The notes: generated by a model not told the origin, from the letters alone. A stretch of DNA of 64,000 bases from Magnolia sinica (GCF_029962835.1 NC_080583.1:1612001-1676000); one strand, 5' to 3'. Shown: positions 22,630 through 34,345, counted from the stretch's first letter. Made by a program: numbers and translations.

Positions 22630-23237
22630 GGAAGCGGATTGGCTGGTGTACCTCACACCCGTTTTATAGCTGTGTATGGGCGTCAGCAAGTTTTGTGGGT
22701 CTTATCATGAGGTATGTGTTATATCCAAACCGTCCATTCATTTGACGAGCTCATCCTAAGGTTTCAAACGAAAAATAAGACAAATCTAACTATTAACTGG
22801 ACCACACTACAAAAAGCAGTGGGGGATTGAACTTCTACCATTGAAACCCTTTTTTGGGTCACAAAAGTTTTGGATCAATATGAAATTTGTTTTTCCTCTT
22901 TATTCAGGTCCTTGTGACCTTATGAACAGATTGGATGGAAAATAAACATTATGGTGGGCCCTACGAATTGTTTAACGGTGAAAATCATTATCTCTGCTGC
23001 TATTTGTGGTGTGGTCCACATAATCTTTGGATATGATTTATTTTTTGGATAATGCTCTAAAATGATCTCCAAAAATAAATGAACGGTGTAGATATAATAA
23101 ATACATCACTTTGAGGCCATGTAACTGTGAACTACTTTGAACCGTTCGTACAACTCGGAGCTCGAGGAGCGTCAGCGCTCGTCTTCGCACGACACGTACT
23201 TACAGCCGCTGTGTGGTACAACAGCCAATCCGCTTCC
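22630..23237. mobile_element. Mutator-type foldback MITE, copy A
   Basis: A 608-base element begins GGAAGCGGATTGGCTG and ends CAGCCAATCCGCTTCC (inverted). It is flanked by identical 9-base duplications GTTTGCAAA (22621-22629 and 23238-23246). The interior is the common self-complementary core. There is no coding sequence. A 9-bp duplication is the size typical of Mutator-like elements. Confidence 0.88.
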
Positions 23238-25203
23238 GTTTGCAAAGTGCATCCAAACGGATCCTCAACCGCCACTTGGATCCAATTGGCATTTATGCCT
23301 GAGACGCCCCTCGGACGGTACGTCCGAAGCTAAGTGGGGCTCACTAATTTTACGAGAAATCTACTCTGTTCATCTGTTTTAGGAGATCATTTTAAAACAT
23401 GTGACCAAAAATCAACTGGATCCAAAACTCAAGGAAGCCATACGAGTGAGAAAATGAAGCGTCTCCTGTTGAAAACTTCCTAACCCTTCGATGTTTGTAT
23501 GCCATTTAAACTGTTTATAAGTTCATTCCCTCTCTACTGAGCTGAAAACCTAAAAAAAACTTAGCCTGGTATAAAACTTTGGTGACTGCGCAAATGTTTC
23601 AACTATGATCACTTCCAACCTCGTTATCTGGGGGCTGATTTCGCCAGACAAAGTGGGTTGGGAACCATTAGAAAAAATATTGATTTTATTTTTGCTAGAC
23701 AAAGTGGGCTGGGGACCATTAGAAAAAATATTCTTTTGTGTCTGTCTCTAGCCTCCAATGGGCAGTTCAATGGGCGGGCCCACCCTGGTATATCTGTTTA
23801 TCCAAGCAGTTCATCCAATGCTCATGTGGATGAACACAAAAATGACACATATCCAATGCTCATGTGGACCACACCAAATAATAAGCTTGATTGCATTAAA
23901 TGTACAAAGCATTAAAGGCCAATTGCATTAAATGCAAGAGTCAACTGTGGTGTGGTCCATTTGAGCGTTGGATCTGCCTCATTTTTTTGATCATGAACTA
24001 AAATGATACGAGAAAAGGATGAAAGACTTGGTTAAACAGATACATCACGGTGGGCCCACCCACAGAACTGCCAATTCCGGGCTAGAGACCGCGTCCCATA
24101 GGTAGGATGCCTCTTTCTTGTTAAGCCTATATGACAGACTGCCCCTAGTTTCCTGAAGACAGGGGAAGCCTGAAAAGCTGTCCAGGTTCTGTACAGCTTA
24201 TGCGTGAAAAATAAATAAATAAATGAAAGTGTGGTCATTCAATTTCCACTGTTTCCTCTTACGTGGCCTAGCTGAGCTTTGGATCAGTATAAGTTTTGGT
24301 TGTATATACTAAAATGAGTGTCCGTTTGGGATGGACAGGATGAATTCCTAACAAACATCATGGTAGGCCCCGCCTAGCTTCCCAGTGCAGGAACTTTATG
24401 CAAAAGGCTTTTTACATCACGGTGGGCCCCACCTAACATTATGTGGAATTGCTGGCCCATGGACTGAAAATCACATGCATGGCTGGAAAGCTCAGACCAT
24501 TCGGTTGTGAGTTTGACTGATTGAATGTACGCTGATGCACCTAACATGCTATTGAATTAGTGGCCCACGGAATGAAAATCGCATAGCTGAAAAGCTCAGA
24601 TCATTTGATTGTGAGTTTTAACCAATTTCGACCTCTTGCAGGCCACCTGTTGGACAGCTATGATTACCTGGGAAGCCGATTAGCTGTTACCCGGGTACAC
24701 CTCACCGTGGGCCATCTTAATGATGTGTTCAATATCTACTCTTTCCATTGGTTCTTTTATATCCAGGCTATCCATCCTTTCTTCTAGCCCACGCTACCAT
24801 GTGATCCCAAAAATCAAGAAAATCCAAATCTCATGTGGACAACACCACAGGAAATAGTGATTACTGAATGCCCACCATTAAAAACATCTCAGGACCCACC
24901 GTAAGCCCATCCTAAATGTTTATTTGCCAGCCAATCCGTTGATAAGTCAAACAGACCTGGATTAATGGGAAATATAAATATAAGATTGATCCAAAACTTT
25001 TGTGGCCTGCAAAAAAGTTTTTAATGATCATTTACTGCTTATGATGTGGTCCATGGAAGGTTTGGATCTGCTTAAATTTTGATACAACAACTTAAAATAA
25101 TCTAAACAAACAGATGTAGGGAGTCAATATTGCCAGTGACCCAGGCACATATATGTTCCCGTGCATAGGGATGTGTGGAGCTAATGGAGATGTCTCTTAC
25201 AAA
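23238..25203. repeat. Foldback-repeat cores and dispersed repeat copy 2
   Basis: About 23330-23600, 23760-24060 (inverted orientation) and 24220-24380 are further core copies. Some have the 'gtgcaggaac' or 'caaaaggctttt' ends. Positions 24425-24690 match the dispersed repeat at 11220-11460 and include an internal duplication (24435-24525 and 24537-24610). A well-preserved core lies at 24700-25110. A 34-base unit ('caaagtgggttggg...attagaaaaaata') is repeated at 23650 and 23700. No gene is seen. Confidence 0.5.
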
Positions 25204-25736
25204 TAGAGGTGGGCATCGAGTGGAGTTGGACCAAGTTAGGGCTGATTTGACTGGATTCGGTTTTGAAATAGGCTTGACCTGAACTTGACCCAACTCGGTA
25301 CCGAGTCCAGCATGCCTGACCCGATCCAAGTTCGGGTTTGGGCTTGATCAATTCGAACCGAATTGGACCCGGTTACAAATATCAATTCGGGTTGAGTCGG
25401 CATAGTGCAATGGGTATTCACGGGCTGAAATCTCAACTCAAGACCTAGATTCACTTGCCGAATTGCAGCCTCTCCATCAGCATCTTAGATCTGACGATTT
25501 CTTATTTTTATTTTTTAATCTTTTTTTTATTATTATTTTTAATATATATGTACTAGTCAAGTTTCCATCAAGTCGAGTCGGTACCGAGTTGGATTTCAAG
25601 TTAAATCAAGTTACGGGGTAACTCAAATTCAACTCAGTTTGAATTCGGATTGGAAGAAGACGATTCACCCACTTAGTTCGGATCAAGTCGGACCTAAACG
25701 AGTTGGATGAGTTGAGTCCTCCCGTGCCTAGCTCTA
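25204..25736. mobile_element. hAT-like non-autonomous element
   Basis: Ends TAGAGGTGGGCAT and, inverted, TAGAGCTAGGCAC. The flanking 8-mers CTTACAAA and GCGACAAA share their last five bases, so the duplication is only partly preserved. Subterminal sequence is rich in GTTGGACC, TTCGGGTT and GAGTCGG motifs, typical of hAT MITEs. A long T-rich stretch lies at 25500-25545. There is no transposase. Confidence 0.6.
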
Positions 25737-26161
25737 GCGACAAATTCATCTGTGTTGAAAGACCATGATCTCCCTAGAAGCCCACGCGGGCCGTGGGAAT
25801 TGAAGGCCTTGGGTTCAACCTAAGTTTTATATTAAGATGAAACTGGTTCCCACAGTTTATCAAAGTGGTAATAACGGCTTTAAGAAGGTTTCAAATATAG
25901 ATGCTTCTATTCACAATGTTTTATTGGTGCAGCCTACCTGAGTTTTGAATCTATTTAATTTTTAAAATCTTGTCTTATTATGGTCTTTCAAAATAGATGG
26001 ACGGAATGGATTTGTCAAAAATATTTTTATATACCCCAAACAACCCCGGCTACCAGGTATTGCGGATTGCCTGTTGAACTTGGTGGTGTGTTTACGTTAC
26101 CAAGTTTTGTAAACTCCATTTTATGTACGTGATTTACCCACACCGTTGATATCATTTTATG

Positions 26162-26707
26162 GGAAGCGGATTGGCTGGTGTACCACACACCACCGATCTG
26201 GCTGGCGTGGGTACGTGTCGTGTGAAGCCCAGCTCTGCCGCTCCAGCTCCGATTGTACCGACGGTTCAAAGGAGATCAAAGTTACATGGCCCCTGAAATG
26301 ATGTATTAATTATATCCATACCGTTCATCCATTTTGCGAGATCATTTTAGAGGACGACCTCAAAAATGATTCATATCCAAAGCTTAAGTGGACCACACCA
26401 CAAATAATAGTGAGGAGAATAATTCTCACTGGTAAAACATTTATAAGGCTCACCGTCACGTTTATGACCCCAGAAGGGTTTTAATGGTAGATGTTCAATT
26501 CCCGCGATGATTTTTGCAGTGTGGTCCACTTGATCTTTGGAGATGTGGATTTGTCTTATTTTTTGTCTTAAGCCTTAGGACAAGCTCCCAACTAAAGGAC
26601 TGATGAGATATACCACATATCTCATGATGGGACCCACCGAATTTGGTGACATTAAACTACCAGCCAAGCAGATCTGTGGTGTGTGGTACACCAGACAATC
26701 TGCCTCC
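26162..26707. mobile_element. Mutator-type foldback MITE, copy B
   Basis: A 546-base element begins GGAAGCGGATTGGCTGG and ends with the inverted form CCAGACAATCTGCCTCC. It is flanked by CATTTTATG (26153-26161) and CATTTTAAG (26708-26716), a 9-base duplication with one difference. The interior is the common core, with 'tgtggtacacca' in both arms. Confidence 0.82.
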
Positions 26708-26899
26708 CATTTTAAGACATGGCTCCAAAACTCAGTTTTGGATCTTTGTTTGATGATTTTTACTCAATTGCTAAGGACTACCTTTTTTTTTTTTTTTTTT
26801 TTTAGAGAATTGAGCATTATTAATGACAATTGTAATGCTTGGTTTTTTAATTAATCAAATCATGGGAGCTAATGATTCAGGATGTTTGTCAGGCAGGTA

Positions 26900-27347
26900 C
26901 ACACTGAAAGAAACACGTCTAAATCTATTTTTAGTCTCAGTTTTGTCTTAATTATCTAAACTGAGACTACAACTCCCATGGTTAAAGGCTTTAACTTCGG
27001 TTGTTGAGAACCGATGTTAAAAATAGATTTAACTTCAATTAGAGGCAACTGAGGCTAAAATTTGAATTTAGTCTCAATAGGAAATAATGGAAGCTAAAAT
27101 TTTAATTTAGCCTCATTTCGAGAAAATTGAAGCTAAAAAGGTTCTTTTAGCCTCATTTGAAGAACCAACGCTATAAAAGTCATTTTAACCTCGGTTGCTA
27201 AAATTGAGGCTAAAGCCTTTAGCCATGGGGGTTTCAACCTCGGTTTGGATAACTGAGGCAAAATTGAGGCTAAAAGCTTTAGTCTCATTTTTAAACCTTT
27301 TTAGCCACGGTTTTAAACCGAGGCTAAAGCTCCCTTTTCTTGTAGTG
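26900..27347. mobile_element. CACTA-type MITE
   Basis: The right end is TTCTTGTAGTG, the inverse of the canonical CACTACAAGAAAA terminus. The left end, CACACTGAAAGAAA, is a diverged version. Both flanks are GTA (26897-26899, 27348-27350), the 3-base duplication expected for CACTA elements. The interior is made of short 'gaggctaaa' and 'tttagcctc' repeats in both orientations. No transposase is present. Confidence 0.78.
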
Positions 27348-27519
27348 GTAGCTCCAAGGCTTAAGTAGATCACACCACACAAAGAAGTGGAAATTAAATT
27401 TTAAACTTTTTTTTAGTGGCTACAAAAATTTTAAATCAAGTTGATATTTATGTTTTCTTTTCATTCTAATTTTTGTGACCTTATGAATAGGTTGGGTAAA
27501 TACCATAGTGAGCCTCTAA

Positions 27520-27708
27520 GGCCATGTTTGGGCGCATGAGTTACAACGGATCACATGGGATGGAATTACGACCATTCATGCATTGACGAATCCTGTGGAG
27601 AGACGGTGACCTTCCAAACATGTTCTCGCTAGTCACATCATAGATTGACGAATCCCATCTACCATATTACATGTTAATCCACCGTAACTCAAGAGCCCAA
27701 ACACGGCC
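27520..27708. mobile_element. PIF/Harbinger-type (Tourist-like) MITE
   Basis: A 189-base element begins GGCCATGTTTGGGCGCATG and ends with an inverted GAGCCCAAACACGGCC. It is flanked by TAA on both sides. The 3-base TAA duplication and the 'tgtttgggc' ends fit Tourist-like MITEs. It sits inside the older foldback MITE. Confidence 0.75.
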
Positions 27709-27889
27709 TAAGGCTTCAACAGTGGGGCATCATTGTCCTCACTGCTTTCTATAGTGTGGTCCATGTTAGCTTCTGGACCCGACTCAATTTTTGGCCTATG
27801 ACTTAAATTGATTGCAAAATGCATAGGCGATGTGGATATAACATATACATCTAGGTGAGGTCATCAACACACCACTAAGGTCGGTGGTG

Positions 27890-29270
27890 TCACGCCACCA
27901 CGCGATCCCGCTTCGTAGATGAAAGGTCCCAACTGTCCCACATGTTCCATTAGAGAAAATGCATAGAAGTTTTTGACGCTGTCGACTGCGACCTCCCTAC
28001 CGTTGCAAACTAAGCGGGGTGCATTGTGATGTTTGTGAGTAATTTACTCCACTCATTCAAAACTCAGGTGGGCCACACAGCAGGAAAAGTAAGGGTTGAA
28101 TGCCTACCGCTAAAAAATATTCACGAGGCAACAGAAGTTCTAGATCAGCCTAATATTTTTGTAATGAGAATGACCTTATGAACGGTTTGGATGGCAAATA
28201 AAGATAACGAGGAAACTTGGGAAGGTATCAACGGTTGGAATTTCCCTCCCCACGTTTCCCCGTTTGTGTAGCCGACTTGCTCTTTCAATCTGTTAGGATC
28301 ATGCCATAAAATGACCTTTCAAAACAGATGGATGGGATGGATTTGTCACAAATATTACTGTGGGCCCTACCTACGTTCGGACTGTGTCCAAAACTTCTAT
28401 GCGGAACTCACTTATAAAATTATGGAAACGGATTGCCTACTCCCCTGACACCAGCCAATGGCTGGTGGTCGGTGCTCCGTGGGACCCACCATGATGTATG
28501 TGTTTCATCCATGTTGTCCATCTATTTTTACAGATTATTTTACAGTATGAGACAAAAAATTAGGTATATTCCAATCTCAAGTGGACCACATTATAGGAAA
28601 CAGTGTTGAATGAGCGTCGACCATTAAAAACATTTTAGGGGCCATAAAAGCTTTGAATCAAGCTGATTTTTGTTTTTCCCTTCATCTGAGCCTGTATGAT
28701 CTAATAAACAGATTGGATATCAAATAAACAGTACATTGAGCCCTAGGAGGATTTTAATGGTAGATATCCAATCACTATTGTTTTCATGTGGTGTGGACTA
28801 TCTGAGAGTTATATACCTCTAATTTTTGGGTTGAAGTACTAAAATGATCTTTAAAAATGTATGAACGGAATGGAATAAAAACATACATTATGGTAGGGCC
28901 CAAAGAGCACCGAGCACCAGCCACGCGGAGTAGCCAATCCGTTTCCTAAAATTACGGGCCGAACTAGGCAAGGAAGCGAACTGGGCGGTGTACCACACGC
29001 CAGCTATACAGCTGGCCTATTGACATCAGCAAGTTTTGTGGGTGTCATCTCAAGGTATGTGTTATATCCAAACTGTCCATTCATTTGAAGAGCTCGTCTT
29101 GTCTTACGGCTTGAGCCAAAAAAATAAAAAAAAAAAGATACATCTAAATTAATATTTGATTCAGCTGCTCGCTATTACCACGGAACATAGGATCCGCACT
29201 CCCAGTTTGAATTCCATCGTGGGTGGTCCCCAAGCTAAGAAATATCTAATCAATAAGCCTCATCAAATCT
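27890..29270 (+). promoter_or_regulatory. Upstream region of UGT unit 2
   Basis: About 27890-28420 matches the upstream of unit 1 (including the older core at 28010-28370). It is interrupted by the 9-bp-duplication MITE at 28424-28949. A further truncated foldback copy (about 28969-29165, starting 'aggaagcgaactgggcggtg') separates the shared block from the proximal promoter. Only about 200 bases before the start codon are free of recognisable MITE sequence. Confidence 0.6.
28424..28949. mobile_element. Mutator-type foldback MITE, copy C
   Basis: A 526-base element, GGAAACGGATTGCCTACTCC to the inverted GGAGTAGCCAATCCGTTTCC. The 9-base duplications TAAAATTAT and TAAAATTAC differ at one base. 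The empty site is visible in paralogous promoters: 'aataaaattaagggc' near 17008-17022 and 'tataaaattacaggc' near 46633-46647. This confirms insertion after the UGT duplication. Confidence 0.9.
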
Positions 29271-29271
29271 C

Positions 29272-29278
29272 TATAAAA
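29272..29278 (+). promoter_or_regulatory. TATA box of UGT unit 2
   Basis: TATAAAA, 102 bases upstream of the chosen ATG. The position and flanks match the TATAAAA of unit 3. The intervening leader would be about 70 bases. Confidence 0.7.
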
Positions 29279-29373
29279 TTGAGAGCTTGTCTACATATCA
29301 GCACTGCAAAATTATCTCTTTCTTCCTGTTCTTCTCGACTTTTGTACCCTCTCTTTCGATCTTTTTCCGGCCA

Positions 29374-30816
29374 ATGGCCACCCAAAACCCTCACGTGGCA
29401 ATCCTCCCCAGCCCCGGTATGGGCCACATCATCCCCCTCCTAGAGTTCGGTAAACGGTTAGCCACTCTCAACGGATTCCACGTAAGCTTGTTCATCCCAA
29501 CAACCGATGCCTCAGCTGCCCAATCCCACTTCTTCCGCTCCATAAATCTTCCCCAAGGCCTTCACATCATCCACCTCCCACCGGCCAACGTCTCTGGACT
29601 GATCCCTACCGACGCCACGATAGAGACCCGATTGTCTATCATCATTAGAGAATCAGTCCCCACCCTTCGGTCTGCGCTAGCTGACTTGGCACTGCCCACC
29701 ATCCTCGTTGTCGACATCTTCGGCACCGACGCATTCTCGATTGCAGAAGAGCTAAACATACCTAAATATGTATTCTTCACATCGACGGCAATGCTGCTAG
29801 CGTTCCTGATGTATTTGCCAAAGCTCGATGTGGAGGTTACAGGCGAGTACGTCCATCTCCAAGAACCAGTACGGATTCCCGGCTGCAAGCCTATCAAGAT
29901 CGAGAACTTGGTCGATGCATTGCAGGACCGGAAGAACGATCGGTACGGATGGATGTTACACCATGCACGCCAATACAGAATGGCCCAAGGAATTCTAGTT
30001 AACACATGTGAAGGTCTTGAGCCAAGAACAATCAAGGCCTTGAGAGAGGACCCGATTCTAAGGAAAATCCCAACACCATCCGTTCATCCAGTGGGCCCGA
30101 TAATACAATCAGAAGCTCCATTGCTTTCAGGAAAAGATTGTTTGATGTGGTTGGACCGGCAACCGGATGAATCAGTCATATATGTGTCGTTCGGGAGTGG
30201 TGGGACACTATCAGCTGAGCAGATGACTGAGCTGGCGTGGGGGTTGGAGTTGAGTCGGCAACCATTCCTTTGGGTGGTCCGTCCGCCTAGTGGAAATGAG
30301 AAATCAGCAACTTATTTCACATCAGGTGGGCGATGCAACCACCCATCGGAGTACTTGCCAGATGGGTTTCTAACAAGGAACCGGGGAATTGGGTTGGTGG
30401 TTCCGTCGTGGGGACCGCAGAGAGAGATCTTGAGCCACAAGGCGACGGGGGGATTTCTAACGCATTGTGGGTGGAATTCGACACTAGAGAGCATTGTCTA
30501 TGGAGTGCCCATGATCGCCTGGCCGCTCTATGCCGAGCAGAAGCTGAATGCATCGACATTGACAGAGGAGCTCAAGGTTGCAGTTCGACCTATAGTGTTG
30601 CCGGAGAAGGAAGGAGTGGGACGAGAGGAGATCAAGAGGGTGGTGAGATTGGTGATGGACGTTGAAGATGGAAAGGCCTTGAGGGGCAGGGTGAAGGAGG
30701 TGAGGGACAGTGTCTTGAAGGGTTTGGATGAAGGGGGTTCCTCATATAATTCGCTTTCTCATGTTGTCGATGAATGGAAAATCAGTCTCCAAACGTCCAG
30801 AGGAAACGTAGAGTAG
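29374..30816 (+). CDS. UDP-glycosyltransferase, UGT72 type (unit 2)
   Basis: Intact, intronless 480-residue family-1 (GT1) glycosyltransferase. It transfers sugar, usually glucose from UDP-glucose, to a small acceptor in the cytosol. The N-terminus MATQNPHVAILPSPGMGH carries the catalytic-type His18. VVDIFGTDAF (Asp114/Asp119) is the region of the partner Asp, and DRKNDRYGW follows. The PSPG sugar-donor box spans residues 346-389, from WGPQREIL through HCGWNS to the final YAEQ. The closing Gln is usually associated with UDP-glucose preference. The IPSPGMGH-like start, FGTDAF and QDRKND features place it in UGT72, which includes enzymes acting on hydroquinone, chlorophenols and monolignols. 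The acceptor here is unknown. An in-frame ATG 29 codons upstream exists, but I chose 29374 because it matches the paralogues and the family N-terminus. Neighbours are a MITE-rich promoter and a Ty1-copia fossil 55 bases after the stop. Confidence 0.95.
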   Translation: MATQNPHVAILPSPGMGHIIPLLEFGKRLATLNGFHVSLFIPTTDASAAQSHFFRSINLPQGLHIIHLPPANVSGLIPTDATIETRLSIIIRESVPTLRSALADLALPTILVVDIFGTDAFSIAEELNIPKYVFFTSTAMLLAFLMYLPKLDVEVTGEYVHLQEPVRIPGCKPIKIENLVDALQDRKNDRYGWMLHHARQYRMAQGILVNTCEGLEPRTIKALREDPILRKIPTPSVHPVGPIIQSEAPLLSGKDCLMWLDRQPDESVIYVSFGSGGTLSAEQMTELAWGLELSRQPFLWVVRPPSGNEKSATYFTSGGRCNHPSEYLPDGFLTRNRGIGLVVPSWGPQREILSHKATGGFLTHCGWNSTLESIVYGVPMIAWPLYAEQKLNASTLTEELKVAVRPIVLPEKEGVGREEIKRVVRLVMDVEDGKALRGRVKEVRDSVLKGLDEGGSSYNSLSHVVDEWKISLQTSRGNVE

Positions 30817-30870
30817 CTGCTTTATGAATTATCTACCCTAATTTTGTAAGTGGTTTGCTGTTTTCTATTT

Positions 30871-32560
30871 TGTTGTTGTTGTCTTAAATACGTAAACAAC
30901 AGGGTCTATCGATACCATCGAAGTTCCATCAAAGATGCCAGCGAGAAAATTCAAAAACTTCATGTTGGTCGATGAAACTTTTAGTGTTGCTACTTGATGT
31001 TATCGAAATAAGTTCGATGTCATCGAAGTCCCATTAAAGATGTGCGTAGAATTGTGTAAGTGTGTGATTTGTTTCCTATTCCAGTTGTGATACTTTATAT
31101 ACGAGTGTAATTGGAATTCGAGAGTATGTGAGGGCTTTATTTCAAGGGCAGGGCTTAAGGATTGTTCGAATTGGTAACACTCCATCCCTTGTAATTTCTA
31201 TTTTTATAGTGCATTACTCATCACTTTATGCCATGGTTTTTTTCCGAAGGTATTTTCCACGTAAATTTAGGATTGTTCTTGTTTGGACTTGGTTGTGCAA
31301 TTGCAAATATTTTGCTTGATTCGTCGCTTGTTGTTTCCATAGTTTCTAACAACTGGTATCAGAGATAATATTGAGAAGCAAGTTTAATATAAAAGTAACA
31401 TATTAATGACATCTAACCCAAAGTTCAATTTAGAAAAATATTCAGGTAAAAATAATTTTGAACTATGAAAAGTTAAGATGAACGGTATCCTATTTTAGCA
31501 AGGATTAGACGATGTTCTCCTTGAAAAATAACTTGAATTTATGATAGAAGAAGAATAAAACAAAATGGATAAGATAATGAGAACATTTATCCAATTGTAC
31601 TTAACGGATGTGGTCCTCTATAATGTTATGAGAGAGAAAATTACAGAAGTACATGGGCAAAATTTGAGAATATCTATGCGAAGAAATCTTTTAAGAATCG
31701 TATGCATTTAAAGCTACGGTTGTTCAATCTGAAGATAATATAATTAAGGGGGTGACGTTGAGGCCCATATTAGTAACTTTAATAAGTTAATTTGTAAATT
31801 GTTAGATATAGAGGAAACGATGAAAGATGAGAATCATGCATGTATACTATTGAATTTTCTACTAGCATCATATGAGTCGTTCAAGAGTACTCTTTGTGCA
31901 CCAATAGAACGACTATTAGTGTTGAGACCGTTATCTTAGCCCTTTAGTCAAAGGCGATGAGAAAGAAAAACGGCGACGTAAGTGCTTCTAAAGATGCACT
32001 GATTATAAGAGGGAGAAATTCTAAGCAGGATAGTTGACCTTCACGATCGAGGTCCAAATCCAAAGGCAAGGGCAAAACAAGTTGAAGTGTTAGAATTATG
32101 GCATGTCATAACACATGAAGAATGATTGTCATAATCCTAAGTCGAGGAATGCGAATTCACATAATTCTTCCGGAAAAGCCAACATTGTAGAATCCAGTGA
32201 GGAAGTAAAGGAAAAAGTAAGTTGAAGTGTTGAAATTATGGCATGTCATGACACATGAAGAAGGATTATCATAATCCTAAGTTGAGAAATGAGAATTCAG
32301 ATAGTTCTTCTACAGAAGCCAACATTGTAGAATCCAGTGAGGAAGCGAACGGTGGTGATGTGCTGACCGCATCAAAATGCAGGTACTTTGACAAAAAAAG
32401 GATTTTGGATAAGGGGTTTCTTACCCCATGACCCCTCATCAAAGTTGGTTTACTAATTATAATGAATGAGATGGTAGCCCGGTATTTATGGACAATGATA
32501 ATGCCTGTAAAGTTGTATGCGTTGGATCGATGCGCATCAAGATGTTTGATGCCATGAAGC
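30871..32560 (+). mobile_element. Ty1-copia-type retrotransposon fossil
   Basis: An LTR of about 480 bases (30871-31351, TG...CA) is followed by a primer-binding site ACTGGTATCAGAG (31352-31364). A copia-type Gag region follows. A CCHC zinc-knuckle-like segment is present twice in tandem (about 32085-32190 and 32225-32335), and a protease/pre-integrase-like start lies near 32400-32540. The rest of the element and the second LTR are not seen. It is broken in many places and looks old. It begins 55 bases downstream of the UGT unit 2 stop codon, within what is 3' flank in the other units. Confidence 0.75.
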
Positions 32561-33620
32561 GTATCTTGACTGAAGGAAAACATCCTGATCACACCCCAAA
32601 AAGCTTGCATGATCTCAATCCACCCACATGGATGGATTTTCAGGATCCGGCTCACCTTGTGGACGTTTTTTTATATCCGATCATGGGACCCATCTCAGAT
32701 TGGTACGGTTTTCAGTCGATTGGAGAAGATGATGGCCATGATCATGGAAAATCTTGATTGAAGGGCTCATCTTCCGATTTGACCCTTATGAATGGACTAG
32801 ATTGGTCCCAGAGAGATTGTGGACCCCTTTTGAGGAGAGACTAACAAATTCTCGATGGTTTCTGAGTTGTTATGATGCACACAAGATATCTTGTGCACCG
32901 ACGAATTCTCGTCCAAAAACTCGATCAGTCTTCCAGGAGGTCCTGCTTCCGACGTCTGAGATGCTCTAGAGTGGCTTCTAGAGCCAACGGACGGCTTAGA
33001 TAGCATTTGGATGAAAAAAAAATCTGTAACCGAAAGATTCCCTAGCGGCTTTGTTTCTTTGGCTGGGACTAGTTTGGAGGGCTGAGATTTCACAAATTGA
33101 AGGGCTGAGATCTAGAGAAACATCTCTCCTCGGATCGCCAGCGCGACAACTTGAAACGGGAACTTTGGTTTTCGGAAACTTCACCCTCGCAACTCAGCTT
33201 ATGCCCGAGTTTGTTCTCACGCACGTGCGCATGAGACTGTACGGTTTACAGGGTTTTGATCGGAAACTCCTGCCTAACACGATGGACGATTCAGATCGTC
33301 TGAACAGCAAATGATGACCCGCCACCAACTCAACAAACGGGTCGTGTTCGTTTGAAACGCCGTTTGGCGGGAAAGAACAGAAACAAGGAGAGAAGCTTTC
33401 TTCTCTCGGTATCGGCTCAAACCCAATTTGACCAGGTTAGGTGGTTTGTGGGTGCACATTCTCTGGTGCACCTTCTGGAATAATGTGGGGTCCACATTAT
33501 TGATTTTACAATATCTGATCTGTCCATTAGGTTCGACTGACACTGATAGGATATTATTGTAGCGATGAGGCAGATCCATAGCTCAGATGACCCACACTAG
33601 GTGAAATTTGGATTTACTTA
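32561..33620. other. Unclassified repetitive DNA
   Basis: No recognised gene. Several overlapping frames of 60-100 codons on both strands (32754-33314) lack known motifs. The sequence style ('gatggacgattcagatcgt', 'ggggtccac') resembles 1900-3000. A T/A-rich segment follows to about 33900. Confidence 0.35.
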
Positions 33621-33919
33621 ACTATTTTTATCAATTCGAAGGTTGGATTGATTCCGAATCCGAACATCAATGGTCCAAAGGATCTTAGGAACTACTTAGT
33701 TGGAGATCAATGGTTGATTTAATGATCGTATGGTCTGATCTCCATAATCAAGTGACGGATCATAGTCTCCAAGTTGAATTTGTACTTTTTAATTTATTTA
33801 TCGAAGTGTCCTACAATTTTTTGTCCAAATTAGGATTCCGGAAATGAAATTTCATTTATAAAATTTTAAGTTTTCTGGGTTAAAATGATGTGTGTGGACC
33901 TATGTTTGCGTAGTCAATC

Positions 33920-33922
<3 letters not shown>

Positions 33923-33986
<64 letters not shown>

Positions 33987-34006
33987 ACACACACACACAC
34001 ACACAC
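33923..34006. repeat. (AT)n-(AC)n compound microsatellite
   Basis: About 31 AT units (33923-33984) followed, after GG, by about ten AC units (33987-34006). Confidence 0.97.
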
Positions 34007-34149
34007 CCAAGGAGATCTAATAGCCTGAGTATTTAAAAGTTTGAAGTGTTACACAGTGTTGCGGCATAGATAGATATGATTTTACTAGGCTAAGCTATGT
34101 TGTGCTAGGATAAGATAAATTAGAATAAGCAATTATATTGTATTGGGTT

Positions 34150-34345
34150 GGCAAAGGCTGGAAGCTTTTGAATCTTCTCTTTATATAATTTTAAGAGGTA
34201 CTTGGAGAGAGAGAGGCAAAGGCTGGAAGCTTTTGAATCTTGTCTTTATATAATTTAAGATGTAGTTGGAGAGAGAGAGAGAGAGGCAAAGGCTGGAAGC
34301 TTTTGAATCTTTTCTTTATATAATTTTAAGAGGTAGTTGGAGAGA
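34150..34345. repeat. Three-copy tandem repeat, about 65-bp unit
   Basis: The unit begins 'ggcaaaggctggaagctttt', continues 'tctttatataatttt', and ends 'aggtagttggagagag'. It occurs three times starting near 34151, 34214 and 34287, differing mainly in the length of the GA run. Confidence 0.85.

Larger units (their letters stand above)
26060..27900. mobile_element. Older foldback MITE used as a landing site
   Basis: Its left part (about 26060-26161) and right parts (27351-27519 and 27712-27900) have matching inverted ends with 'cttggtggtgtg' against 'cacaccactaagg', and the common core. It has been split by three later elements of different classes, at 26162-26707, 26900-27347 and 27520-27708. 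Extra T-rich sequence at 26725-26899 is unassigned. Exact outer ends were not resolved. Confidence 0.55.

Noticed and set aside
29287-29373. Upstream in-frame start giving UGT unit 2 a 29-residue hydrophobic N-terminal extension, like a signal peptide
   Set aside because: The extension is not shared by unit 3 at this position, starts within a few bases of the likely transcription start, and UGT72 proteins begin just before the PHVAILPSPGMGH motif.
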